DNA of 40,250 nucleotides from Treponema sp. (GCA_031258005.1 JAIRNP010000015.1:1-40250); one strand, 5' to 3'. Numbered from the stretch's first letter, positions 24,526 to 32,092 are shown. Made by a program: numbers and translations. Notes: generated from the sequence alone by a model not told the origin.

Positions 24526-25110
24526 TTAGAACCTGGTTCTGCCCCGGAAACTGCGGGACAGGGTAAGCCGGTCCGCATATTCCAAGTCTCCTCCTACGGG
24601 GAGTCCTGAGGCAAGGCGGGTAACTTCCACCGGATATTCTTTAAGGAGTTGCTGGATATACAGGGCCGTGGTATCCCCTTCCACCGTAGGATTCAGGGCG
24701 AGGATCACTTCCCGGATACCTTCTTGGCGGACCCGGTTTAAAAGAGGGCCGATGCTCAGATCCCCGGGGTGTATGCCCTCCAAAGGGGCGATAAGCCCTC
24801 CCAGCACATGGAAGCGTCCCTGAAATTCCCGGGCATCTTCGATAACCTGCACATCCTGGGCTCGTTCAACTACACAGATAATGGCCTCCCGGCTGGTATC
24901 TGCACAGATAGGGCACGGGTCTTGTTCGGTAAAACTACCGCAGATCCCACAAGGGATAATAGTCTGGTGCAGCGTGGCAAGCTCTTCCGCCATGGCTTGG
25001 GCGAACTGGGGATCCCCGTCCAGCAGGTAATAGACCATACGGCGGGCGCTCTTTTTTCCCAGGCCCGGCAGCTTGGACAAGCGGATCACCAGGCGGTCGA
25101 TGGCATTCAT
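24526..25110 (-). CDS. recR: Recombination protein RecR
   Basis: The 194-aa protein shows the RecR order: helix-hairpin-helix KLPGLGKKSARRMVYYLL, the four-cysteine zinc finger (CGICGSFTEQDPCPIC), then a Toprim domain with CVVERAQDVQVIEDAREFQG and the NPTVEGDTTALYIQQL stretch. It forms a DNA clamp and loads RecA with RecO/RecF in gap repair. Its ATG overlaps the ybaB stop (ATGA), the standard dnaX-ybaB-recR arrangement. Confidence 0.95.
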   Translation of the reverse strand: MNAIDRLVIRLSKLPGLGKKSARRMVYYLLDGDPQFAQAMAEELATLHQTIIPCGICGSFTEQDPCPICADTSREAIICVVERAQDVQVIEDAREFQGRFHVLGGLIAPLEGIHPGDLSIGPLLNRVRQEGIREVILALNPTVEGDTTALYIQQLLKEYPVEVTRLASGLPVGGDLEYADRLTLSRSFRGRTRF

Positions 25111-25457
25111 CCATTCCCCGGAAACCCTGAACCAGGAAAGCCGGGGTTTATGCCGGGTATTTGCATACCCCCCGCAAGGGTTCCCATTTCCCGGTTAATA
25201 GCTTCCCGCACTTTTTCCATGGCATTGGTAAAGGCCGCAATGATGAGGTCTTCCAGCATTTCCCCTTCTTCGGGGTTGATCAATTCCCTGGCGATGCGGA
25301 TGGCGAGCATTTCAATGCGTCCGTTCAGGTCTATCTCTACCATACCTCCCCCGGCAGATCCCGTTACCGTAATAAGTCCCAGTTTTTCCTGAAACACCGT
25401 CATCTGTTCTTGAATCTTCTGGGCATTCTTGAGGATATCAAAAGGATTAATATTCAT
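25107..25457 (-). CDS. ybaB: Nucleoid-associated protein, YbaB/EbfC family
   Basis: I place the start at the ATG at 25457 (MNINPFDILKNAQKIQEQMT), preceded by TTGGAG; it gives 116 aa, the normal size, whereas an earlier ATG at 25511 would put the ribosome site within the gene and lies in a palindrome. The product has the helix-strand-helix pattern of YbaB/EbfC, with VTGSAGGGMVEIDLNGR and GEMLEDLIIAAFTNAMEKV. In Borrelia the homologue EbfC binds DNA and coats the nucleoid. The C-terminal tail is glycine/proline-rich (GMQIPGINPGFPGSGFPGNG). Gene overlap with recR links their translation. Confidence 0.92.
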   Translation of the reverse strand: MNINPFDILKNAQKIQEQMTVFQEKLGLITVTGSAGGGMVEIDLNGRIEMLAIRIARELINPEEGEMLEDLIIAAFTNAMEKVREAINREMGTLAGGMQIPGINPGFPGSGFPGNG

Positions 25458-25494
25458 CTCGTACTCCAATTGGAATTTCTTACTTTTGAAGGCG

Positions 25495-25519
25495 GTTTCA
25501 CCATGACCCATGGTGAAAC
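25495..25519. repeat. Palindrome in the dnaX-ybaB spacer
   Basis: GTTTCACCATG (25495-25505) and CATGGTGAAAC (25509-25519) are perfect 11-bp arms with an ACC loop. It lies between dnaX and ybaB, about 40 bases before the ybaB start, and may form a stem in the shared mRNA. Confidence 0.55.
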
Positions 25520-25532
25520 ACCACGCTCAGCA

Positions 25533-25572
25533 GTTCTCGAAACAGCGGCCTAAAGGCCGCTGTTTCGAGAAC
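25533..25572. repeat. Perfect 18-bp palindrome in the dnaX-ybaB spacer
   Basis: The arms 25533-25550 and 25555-25572 (GTTCTCGAAACAGCGGCC and its complement) surround a TAAA loop. No T-run follows on either strand, so it is not a classical terminator; an mRNA processing or stabilising hairpin is more likely. Confidence 0.65.
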
Positions 25573-25627
25573 CAGTTTCATCGGAAACAGCGTTTCCACC
25601 CTAACCGGGTTTTGAAATTCAGCGCTT

Positions 25628-27193
25628 TTACTGTTCCTTTACCACGGTACCTCGAAACACATGGAGCACCCGTTCTACTTGAGGGGCCAACCGAGGCGAA
25701 TCAGGACTTCCATGCGGATGAGCAGTAGGGTCTACCGGGTTCTCTTCTATACTACCAGCTATCCCCGGTTCTTGTCTCCCCGTCTCCGGTACTGAACCGG
25801 GCGGTTCCGCTGCATTATGGGCCGGGGATAGAGGTTTCACAAATTCCGGCGGAGGACCCCCTAAGGCTTTCGCCGCCATTAAGCGGTCAAAATTTTCAGT
25901 AAGAAAACCAGCTTGGCTGGAACTAAATCTTCGGTTTGGCTCCTGAGGAAGCTGCTTCGGTACAGGAGGAGGAGGACTTGGTAGGGAGGAATCACGCAAT
26001 TCCATGCCGGCAGCAGCGGAACTGCCTCCTGCTACCCCTGAAGAACCGGGGAAACCCAGCGCTCTCTGGGCTTCAACAATGGCGGCCCGGAGATCCAGGG
26101 GAGAAATCCACCGGTTAAGCCAGCAGAGTTTTGAAACCACTGTTTCCAGCTCAAATCGTGGAGCAATAGAGTACCGGATATCCCGGTATAGGGTCAGGAG
26201 CAGATCCAGGGCATGCTCCAGTTGCAGCTTATTGAGCCCTTCCAAGACCTTGGGGGAGAACCGGTCTGGACTGTAATCCAGCAGGGATTCCCGGGTAATG
26301 CCGGCTTTTATAAATAGAATGCTATGATAATACCCGGCCAAGTCAGTGATGAACTGCTCAATGGCGACCCCTGCATTGAGCATATCGTCAATCAAGGTAA
26401 AGGCTTGGGTACTGTCATTTTCCACGCAGGCCTCTGCCAGAGCATTGAGATTATCCAGGCCCAAGAGGCCCAGCTTTTCCCGGATAAGGGCTGACCGGAT
26501 ATGGCCATCAGAAAAGGCCGTTACTTGGTCGAAGAGGGTATAGGCATCCCGGAGACTGCCGGTGGATTCTTTAGCAATCCAGAATAGGGCCTCATCCTCA
26601 GCTTGGATATGCATCTCCCTACAGGTGGCCTTGAGCATCGACGCAATCAGCTCAAGCGGGATGAGCCTGAAAGCGAACTGTTGACAGCGGCTTTTAATGG
26701 TAGCCGGAACCTTGTGCAACTCGGTGGTGGCAAAGATAAAGACGATATACGGGGGAGGTTCTTCGATGGTTTTAAGGAGCGCATTAAAGGCGCTGTTGGA
26801 AAGCATGTGCACCTCGTCGATGATATAGACCTTATAGCGCCCAGAATTGGGGGGGAACAATACCTCATCCTTGATCTGCCGTACATCATTGACCCCCGTA
26901 TTAGAAGCCCCGTCGATCTCAATAATATCCAGGCTTGCCCCCCGGCTGATTTCCTGACACGCAGGACACACCCCGCAGGGAGTTACCGTAGGCCCCTGTT
27001 CACAGTTAAGGGATCGGGCCAGGATCCGGGCTGCACTGGTCTTACCGCAGCCCCGGGGGCCGGAAAAAAGGTAGGCATGAGCAATATGCCCGTGCTCAAG
27101 GGAGTTTTTCAAGGTGGCTACGACAAAATCCTGCCCTGCTAATTCATCAAAGATTTTAGGACGCCGCCTGGTGGCGGTTACTTCATAAGCCAT
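25628..27193 (-). CDS. dnaX: DNA polymerase III subunits gamma/tau
   Basis: The 521-aa clamp-loader ATPase starts at the ATG at 27193, immediately before the family-typical MAYEVTATRRRPKIFDELAG. It has Walker A GPRGCGKTS (about 48-56), the zinc-binding CGVCPACQE region, Walker B/DEAH-like YIIDEVHMLS, and the sensor-1 FATTELHKVPATIKSRCQ. Beyond about residue 365 comes a poorly conserved, proline/alanine-rich tau region. It loads the beta sliding clamp. An earlier in-frame start would extend into the ffs gene and is unlikely. No Shine-Dalgarno precedes the ATG; a TATACT box ends seven bases before it. No A-rich slippery frameshift site typical of E. coli dnaX was found. Confidence 0.93.
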   Translation of the reverse strand: MAYEVTATRRRPKIFDELAGQDFVVATLKNSLEHGHIAHAYLFSGPRGCGKTSAARILARSLNCEQGPTVTPCGVCPACQEISRGASLDIIEIDGASNTGVNDVRQIKDEVLFPPNSGRYKVYIIDEVHMLSNSAFNALLKTIEEPPPYIVFIFATTELHKVPATIKSRCQQFAFRLIPLELIASMLKATCREMHIQAEDEALFWIAKESTGSLRDAYTLFDQVTAFSDGHIRSALIREKLGLLGLDNLNALAEACVENDSTQAFTLIDDMLNAGVAIEQFITDLAGYYHSILFIKAGITRESLLDYSPDRFSPKVLEGLNKLQLEHALDLLLTLYRDIRYSIAPRFELETVVSKLCWLNRWISPLDLRAAIVEAQRALGFPGSSGVAGGSSAAAGMELRDSSLPSPPPPVPKQLPQEPNRRFSSSQAGFLTENFDRLMAAKALGGPPPEFVKPLSPAHNAAEPPGSVPETGRQEPGIAGSIEENPVDPTAHPHGSPDSPRLAPQVERVLHVFRGTVVKEQ

Positions 27194-27199
27194 ATGCTG

Positions 27200-27205
27200 A
27201 GTATA
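27200..27205 (-). promoter_or_regulatory. Possible -10 box for a leaderless dnaX mRNA
   Basis: TATACT on the minus strand lies six bases before the dnaX ATG, and the T-rich ffs terminator tail is at the -35 position. If used, the transcript would begin at or next to the ATG. Confidence 0.35.
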
Positions 27206-27226
27206 CCCTGAATCAGAGACAAAAAA

Positions 27227-27338
27227 AACCCCGTACCTAGGGCGACCACGGCGCAACCGGCATCCGCTGACCGTTGCTTCCTTCCGGACCTGGCGGGGTT
27301 GGGCGGCACCGGTTCGCATGGCTCCTAGCTACAGGGTT
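27227..27338 (-). ncRNA. ffs: Signal recognition particle RNA, small bacterial (4.5S) type
   Basis: Read on the minus strand, the apical part contains CCAGGTCCGGAAGGAAGC, the invariant GNAR-tetraloop/asymmetric-loop core of SRP RNA that binds Ffh, flanked by pairing CCGC...GCGG. The ends form a nearly perfect helix (AACCCTGTA with its partner TACGGGGTT), followed by a run of eight T as terminator. The length of about 112 nt fits the small type without an Alu domain. It lies upstream of dnaX, the usual bacterial linkage, and has its own strong promoter. Confidence 0.95.
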
Positions 27339-27343
27339 TTATA

Positions 27344-27372
27344 ACCATATACGGATGAACGAGGCTTGTCAA
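27344..27372 (-). promoter_or_regulatory. Promoter of ffs
   Basis: Minus strand: perfect TTGACA (27372-27367), a 17-base spacer and TATGGT (27349-27344), with the RNA 5' end about six bases downstream, exactly where the terminal helix begins. Confidence 0.75.
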
Positions 27373-27595
27373 GCGGTTCCAAGGGATTGACCAGGGTACA
27401 CCCAGAGAATAAGGCATTTCCTCCCGTATAGGCTTGGGGGATTTTTACGAGGTTCCCCTACCAGCGCTTCCGTAAAAACCTCAGCGGTTCATGTAACTAT
27501 TAGTTCCATATCATGTTATCCATAATAAAGCATAGTACATGATTATAGATACTCCTAGAAAAAAGCAGTCATCTAAAAACGGTATAATGCAACGC

Positions 27596-27625
27596 CTTTC
27601 CCAAAAACGGAAGTTTTAGGAAAAG
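27596..27625. repeat. Degenerate CTGAAG-type palindrome
   Basis: CTTTCCCAAAAAC-GGAA-GTTTTAGGAAAAG keeps the arm/loop layout of the perfect copies, with CGGAAG in place of CTGAAG and two arm mismatches. It would be the first hairpin of the candidate RNA. Confidence 0.4.
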
Positions 27626-27654
27626 CCCCTTTAATCAAGACCTTTTCTTTGTCG

Positions 27655-27691
27655 CCGTAACCGGTTCTCCTCCTCCCGGTTACGGTTTTTT
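27655..27691 (+). terminator. Plus-strand intrinsic terminator with C/U-rich loop
   Basis: CCGTAACCGG (27655-27664) and CCGGTTACGG (27676-27685) are perfect 10-bp arms; TTTTTT follows at 27686. The flanking genes are both minus strand, so the terminator serves an unannotated plus-strand transcript. The loop TTCTCCTCCTC can pair with Shine-Dalgarno sequences. Confidence 0.75.
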
Positions 27692-27712
27692 ATTTTACCC
27701 CTCCGCGCCGCT

Positions 27713-29482
27713 TCAAAGAAGCCGCTCCGGTCCTGGTCCGATCAGATCTTCCCGATGGGCCAAAGCGAGGGCTTCCCGTACCAAGGCGCGGTTTTCCGGT
27801 CTATTGAAGTGTACCAGGGCCCGCTGCAGCCGTTTCTCCCGTTCCCCGGGTACGGGAAGGGGTTTCATGGTGCGAGGATCCAGGCCGGTACGGTACATCA
27901 CGGTGGAAAGGGTTCCGGGAGTGGGATAGAAGTCTTGAACCTGATTCGGGATAAAACGGCTCTTCTTGAGATACAAAGCCAGCTCTACCCCATCCTGGAG
28001 GGTCGATCCCGGATGGCCTGAAATAAAATAGGGAACCAGGTACTGTTTGTATCCCAGGCCCCGGTTTATGTCCGTATAATCCTTGGCGAAGGTTATATAG
28101 GTCTCATGATCCCCTTTGCCCATAGCCGCAAGAACCCGGGCAGAGACATGTTCGGGGGCAACCTTGAGCTGACCGCTCACATGCCAGCAGCAAAGGGTTT
28201 TCAGCAATTCCTTCCCGTACCGGCGATCCAGGCCCAGGTAATCAAAGCGGATTCCTGAACGGATAAAGATCTTTTGTATACCCCCTTGGACCCCGATGGT
28301 TCTGAGGGCCTTGAGGGTTTCCAGGTACTCCCGGTGATCCGCCTTGAGCCGAGGGCAGGGTGTAGGGTACAGACATTCCCGGTCCGGGCAGAATCCCCCC
28401 TTGGTTTGACGGGCGCAGGGAGGACGGTAAAAGTTTGCCGTTGGGCCTCCTACATCATGGATGTACCCCTTAAAGCCTTCAAGCCGCGTTAGGGTTTTCG
28501 CTTCTTCACCCAGGCTCTCCAGGCTTCTTCCGGTAACTGCCCGGCCCTGGTGAAAGGTGATGGCACAAAAGGAACAGCCTCCGAAACAGCCCCGGCTTGA
28601 AACCAGGGAAAAGGCCGCCTCCTTCAGGGCAGGGATCCCGCCAGCCGCATCGTACCGCGGGTGGGCGCGGCGGGTATAGGGAAGTTCGTATATTCTATCG
28701 AGTTCCTTTGAGGTAAGGGGAAAGGCGGGAGGATTCTGGATAACCCAGCGATCCCCGTCGCTTCGTTCCAGCAAAGGCTGGGCGCTTAAGGGATCCGCCT
28801 GTAAGCGCTGTACCATGAAGTGTTCTGCGTATTCCCCTAAGGAATGCGGATCCCTCCCCCGGATAGCCTCATAATCCGGGAGCCTGATCCCAAAACCGTC
28901 GGTATGGGAAGAACGGACACAGGTTCCCCGGACCTCCCGAATCCCGGTAACCGCCTCCCCCTCATGGAGCCGCCGGGCGATTTCCCGGATAGGCCCTTCT
29001 CCCATACCATAGACCAGGATGTCCGCCTTAGCATCCAGCAGGATGGAACGCCGCACCTGGTCTGACCAGTAATCGTAATGGGCAAAACGGCGCAGGCTCG
29101 CTTCAATGCCGCCGATAATAACCGGGATGTTTTTATATGCCGAACGGATCCCCGCCACATAGGTGAGGATAGCCCGGTCGGGCCGGAACCCCGCCTTGCC
29201 TCCCGGGGAATAGGCGTCTTCGGAACGGGGCTTTTTTGCCGCGGTATAATGAGCCACCAGGGAATCCATGTTTCCTGCGCCCACAAGAAAAGCCAGGCGG
29301 GGTCTGCCTAAGACCGTATAGGAAGCTCTGTTTTTCCAATCCGGCTGGGGGATAATACCCACCCGGTACCCCGCATCTTCCAAAACCCGGGATATAAGGG
29401 CCGCCGCAAAGGCCGGATGATCCACATAGGCATCACCGGAAACAAAAATAAAATCACACGCGTCCCAGCCCCGCTCCTCCAT
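27713..29482 (-). CDS. YgiQ-family radical SAM protein
   Basis: The 589-aa protein has the radical-SAM cluster Cys299-x3-Cys303-x2-Cys306 in GCFGGCSFCAITFHQGR and the family-specific N-terminal FVSGDAYVDHPAFAAALISR, a cobalamin-like Rossmann segment. Further YgiQ marks are GGIEASLRRFAHYDYWSDQV, VGGPTANFY and the closing GTLSTVMYRTGLDPRT. Its reaction is unknown. The first in-frame ATG is at 29482, yet the preceding in-frame codons spell FLPISRKD, the conserved start of this family, back toward the nfu stop with no ATG, GTG or TTG. The true start may be non-canonical, or the first residues may have been lost. It lies 60 bases after the Nfu gene and is probably co-transcribed. Confidence 0.85.
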   Translation of the reverse strand: MEERGWDACDFIFVSGDAYVDHPAFAAALISRVLEDAGYRVGIIPQPDWKNRASYTVLGRPRLAFLVGAGNMDSLVAHYTAAKKPRSEDAYSPGGKAGFRPDRAILTYVAGIRSAYKNIPVIIGGIEASLRRFAHYDYWSDQVRRSILLDAKADILVYGMGEGPIREIARRLHEGEAVTGIREVRGTCVRSSHTDGFGIRLPDYEAIRGRDPHSLGEYAEHFMVQRLQADPLSAQPLLERSDGDRWVIQNPPAFPLTSKELDRIYELPYTRRAHPRYDAAGGIPALKEAAFSLVSSRGCFGGCSFCAITFHQGRAVTGRSLESLGEEAKTLTRLEGFKGYIHDVGGPTANFYRPPCARQTKGGFCPDRECLYPTPCPRLKADHREYLETLKALRTIGVQGGIQKIFIRSGIRFDYLGLDRRYGKELLKTLCCWHVSGQLKVAPEHVSARVLAAMGKGDHETYITFAKDYTDINRGLGYKQYLVPYFISGHPGSTLQDGVELALYLKKSRFIPNQVQDFYPTPGTLSTVMYRTGLDPRTMKPLPVPGEREKRLQRALVHFNRPENRALVREALALAHREDLIGPGPERLL

Positions 29483-29542
29483 ATCCTTCCGGCTTATGGG
29501 CAGGAACCGGAGCGGGGAACGCGGTATGGCACCAGAAACGGC

Positions 29543-29767
29543 TTAGACTCCAATCACCGAGGTAACCTCAGGGATTTCTTTTTTCAGGTGGTTTTCAATT
29601 CCCATCTTCAAGGTCATCTGAGCCATGGGGCATCCGCCGCAGGCGCCAGTCAATTTTAATGATACCGTACCGTCATCGGCCACGGAAACGAATTCCACAT
29701 CCCCGCCATCCGCTTGGAGGGAGGGCCGGACCTTATCCAGGGCGATCTTTATTTGATCTTCAAGCAT
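29543..29767 (-). CDS. NifU C-terminal-domain Fe-S protein (Nfu type)
   Basis: The 74-aa protein consists only of the NifU C-terminal domain: VRPSLQADGGDVEFVSV, then GACGGCPMAQMTLKMGIENH, with Cys43-x2-Cys46 holding a transient 4Fe-4S cluster at a dimer interface. It probably delivers clusters to apoproteins, perhaps to the radical SAM enzyme encoded next (inference). GAGGAG lies before the ATG and a good promoter upstream. Confidence 0.92.
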   Translation of the reverse strand: MLEDQIKIALDKVRPSLQADGGDVEFVSVADDGTVSLKLTGACGGCPMAQMTLKMGIENHLKKEIPEVTSVIGV

Positions 29768-29787
29768 ATAGTCTCCTCATAGTATGG

Positions 29788-29816
29788 AGTATACTCGGAT
29801 CCAAAAGATCTGTCTA
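29788..29816 (-). promoter_or_regulatory. Promoter of the nfu-ygiQ unit
   Basis: Minus strand: TAGACA (29816-29811), 17-base spacer, TATACT (29793-29788); the predicted start is about 13 bases before the ATG. Confidence 0.6.
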
Positions 29817-29891
29817 TAAATATGCGGCCCTTCGAGGCCTGTTCCTTACCCGGCAAGGGAGCGAACAAAGCCGGGCCTTGCTTTTTGCGGA

Positions 29892-29920
29892 TTGACTATT
29901 TTTCTCCTTCCGCATAGAGT
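29892..29920 (+). promoter_or_regulatory. Promoter of the YejA-like gene
   Basis: TTGACT (29892-29897), a 17-base spacer and TAGAGT (29915-29920). The start would fall near 29927, leaving a leader of only about 12 bases with a GAGAAG ribosome site. Confidence 0.5.
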
Positions 29921-29938
29921 GGATCCCATTGAGAAGCC

Positions 29939-31756
29939 ATGAAAAAGCGCCCCCTTGTTTTTCTTTGTATTTTTCTCTGGACCGTGAGTACCGTGCCCCG
30001 TCTCTATGCTCAAAGCCCAGGCCCTGAGGTTCCTCGCACTATTCATGCCACCGCGTTAGCCCTCCGAGGGACGCCGAAATACCCGGAGGGGTTTACCCAT
30101 TTTGATTATGTAAATCCTGATGCCCCCAAAGGAGGAACCCTTACCCGCCATGCCATTGGCACCTATGACAACTTTCACCGTTATGCCCTGCGGGGAAATT
30201 GTGCTGAAGGCTGGGAGTATTTTTATGATTCCCTTATGACCGGCTCTTATGACGAGGACGACGCCCTTTATCCCCTCATCGCCGAAAGCCTGGAGTATGC
30301 GGAGGATTATTCCTTCATCATTTTCTCGATACATCCCCGAGCAAAGGATCAGGAAGGCCAGCCTATCACCGCAGAAGATGTGGCTTTTTCCTTTAACACT
30401 TTCTATGAAAAAGGGGTTCCCCAGTTTAGAACGTATTATAATGGGATAACCCTGCAGGTCCTTCCGGGAAACCGGATCCGGTTTGATCTGCCCGAACCGG
30501 GGGACAAGGAAAAAATGCTTGATTTGGGGGGGCTTACAATTTTTCCCAAAGGGTTTTGGGAACACCAGAACTTTTCTGAACCCTTGGTAAGTCCCCCGGT
30601 GGGAACGGGAGCGTACCGGGTTAAGGAGTATAAACTGGGGCAGTACGTGATCCTGGAACGGGTCAAGGATTATTGGGCTGCAGACCTGCCGGTGAACAAG
30701 GGACAATACAACTTTGATACCATCCGGTACGATTATTACCGGGATGATACCATTGCCTTGGAAGCCTTCAAGTCCGGGGAATACGATATCCGCAGTGAAT
30801 CGGACATTGAAAAATGGATCACCCAGTATTCGGGAACCCCGTTTACCTCCGGTCTCATTGTCAAGGAAGAGATACCCCATGCCATTCCCCGGCCTATGAG
30901 CGCCTTTAATTTCAATGTGGAACGGCCGGTGTTTCAGGATCGCCGGGTGAGGATGGCCCTGAATTATTTTCTTGATTTTGAATGGATCAACAAGAATTTG
31001 TTTTATAATCAGTACACCCGGACCAGGAGCTACTTTCAAAACACCGAATATGCCGCCTCTGGGCTTCCTTCCCCGGCAGAGCGGGCGGTGCTGGAACCGA
31101 TTAAGGACCAGATTCCCCCGGAGGTTTTTACCAAAGCCTACGAGCCTCCCATAACCGACGGCTCCGGGTTTATCCGTCCCCAGATGCGGGAAGCTATGGC
31201 CCTGTTCAACGAGGCAGGCTGGGAATTACGCCGGGGAAAGTTGGTGCATAAGGTCAGCGGGGAGCAGATGCGCTTTGAACTGGTGATCTACAGCCCTAGT
31301 TCCGAGAAAATCGCCATCCCCCTCAAGCAGAACCTTGCCCGTTTCGGCATTGATATGCATATCCGCATGGTGGATGTAAGCCAATTTGTAAACCGCCTGC
31401 GTTCCCGGGATTATGATATGCTGGATCGGGGCTTTTCTGCCCAGCCATATCCCAGTTCAGGGTTATCCTTCTACTGGCATTCCGATTATATTGATTCTAC
31501 CTATAATATAGCGGGAGTGCGCGATCCCGCGCTGAATTATCTCGTGGAAGGCATCATTGCCCATCAGGAAGACGGGGATGCCCTCTTGGCCTGGGGAAGG
31601 GCCCTGGACCGGGTCCTCACCTGGAATCATTACGTGATTCCCCAATGGCATACATCCCAGTTTCGAGTAGCCTATAAGCCCAAGCTCCTCAAACCTCAGG
31701 TACGTCCCCGGTATTCGTTAGGGTTAGACTCTTGGTGGGTCCGACCGGGTTCTTAA
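29939..31756 (+). CDS. Extracellular solute-binding protein family 5, YejA-like
   Basis: The 605-aa protein has a signal peptide (MKKRPLVFLCIFLWTVSTVP, cleavage near YAQS) and the large periplasmic peptide-binding fold. Features of the YejA/MppA branch are GTPKYPEGFTHFDYVNPDAP and KGGTLTRHAIGTYDNFHRYA near the start, ITAEDVAFSFNTF in the middle and IDSTYNIAGVRDPALNYLV late. Homologues bind oligopeptides, microcin C-like compounds or muropeptides and act with a YejBEF permease/ATPase. None of those partners is encoded next to it here; the next gene is cobT. It has its own promoter and a hairpin immediately after the stop. Confidence 0.85.
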   Translation: MKKRPLVFLCIFLWTVSTVPRLYAQSPGPEVPRTIHATALALRGTPKYPEGFTHFDYVNPDAPKGGTLTRHAIGTYDNFHRYALRGNCAEGWEYFYDSLMTGSYDEDDALYPLIAESLEYAEDYSFIIFSIHPRAKDQEGQPITAEDVAFSFNTFYEKGVPQFRTYYNGITLQVLPGNRIRFDLPEPGDKEKMLDLGGLTIFPKGFWEHQNFSEPLVSPPVGTGAYRVKEYKLGQYVILERVKDYWAADLPVNKGQYNFDTIRYDYYRDDTIALEAFKSGEYDIRSESDIEKWITQYSGTPFTSGLIVKEEIPHAIPRPMSAFNFNVERPVFQDRRVRMALNYFLDFEWINKNLFYNQYTRTRSYFQNTEYAASGLPSPAERAVLEPIKDQIPPEVFTKAYEPPITDGSGFIRPQMREAMALFNEAGWELRRGKLVHKVSGEQMRFELVIYSPSSEKIAIPLKQNLARFGIDMHIRMVDVSQFVNRLRSRDYDMLDRGFSAQPYPSSGLSFYWHSDYIDSTYNIAGVRDPALNYLVEGIIAHQEDGDALLAWGRALDRVLTWNHYVIPQWHTSQFRVAYKPKLLKPQVRPRYSLGLDSWWVRPGS

Positions 31757-31954
31757 TAGAGTTGTTCAAAAACTGAGGTTTTTGAACAACTTCCGATTAA
31801 AAATAGCAAAAGGCGGAGCATTTTACGAGACTTGTGTCGGACTAAAGTCCGCGACAACCAACCGGGTTATCGAACAAGTCCAGTAAAAGAAACCCCATTC
31901 TTGTCTCCGAGGATAGTTTCCGCAATATGCCGAGCCAGATCGATCTCAGGGCGA
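31757..31954. other. Non-coding spacer before the cobT element
   Basis: It contains the palindromic repeat at 31761-31790 and a second, imperfect palindrome around 31832-31858 (TCGGACT / AGTCCGCGA). No gene is evident. Confidence 0.45.
31761..31790. repeat. CTGAGG-core palindromic repeat, copy 6
   Basis: Thirteen-base perfect arms GTTGTTCAAAAAC / GTTTTTGAACAAC with a TGAG loop, five bases after the stop codon of the YejA-like gene, where it could protect or end its mRNA. Confidence 0.7.
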
Positions 31955-32065
31955 CGGCATTTACTTTTTTAATTCCTTATGGAGTAAGGAATTAGATATT
32001 ATTGGACAAGCACCCAATCGGAACGTAATTCTTTTCTATATAAGGAATTACATTTTTAAATGCCG
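31955..32065. repeat. 111-bp nested-stem element upstream of cobT
   Basis: An outer 9-bp stem CGGCATTTA / TAAATGCCG (31955-31963, 32057-32065) encloses two inner hairpins: TAATTCCTTA / TAAGGAATTA (31970-31979, 31985-31994) and GTAATTCTTT / AAGGAATTAC (32025-32034, 32042-32051; one G-U pair). The inner stems share the AATTCCTT word, so they can also swap partners. The cobT promoter lies downstream, so it is not the cobT leader. No cobalamin-riboswitch core is visible. Confidence 0.6.
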
Positions 32066-32092
32066 GAGCCCTGCTTGCCCGGGGAGGCTTGC

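Larger units (their letters stand above)
27583..27695 (+). ncRNA. Candidate small RNA with U-tract terminator
   Basis: A perfect TATAAT (27583-27588, no clear -35) is followed by a degenerate palindromic hairpin (27596-27625) and an intrinsic terminator (27655-27691). No reading frame or gene on this strand leads into the terminator, which suggests a short RNA of about 95-100 nt starting near 27595. The terminator loop is TTCTCCTCCTC, the complement of a strong Shine-Dalgarno. This is an inference from layout. Confidence 0.35.

Noticed and set aside
30056-31039. Minus-strand open frame of 327 codons inside the YejA-like gene
   Set aside because: Antisense shadow of a clear coding sequence; no start signals and no protein-like pattern.
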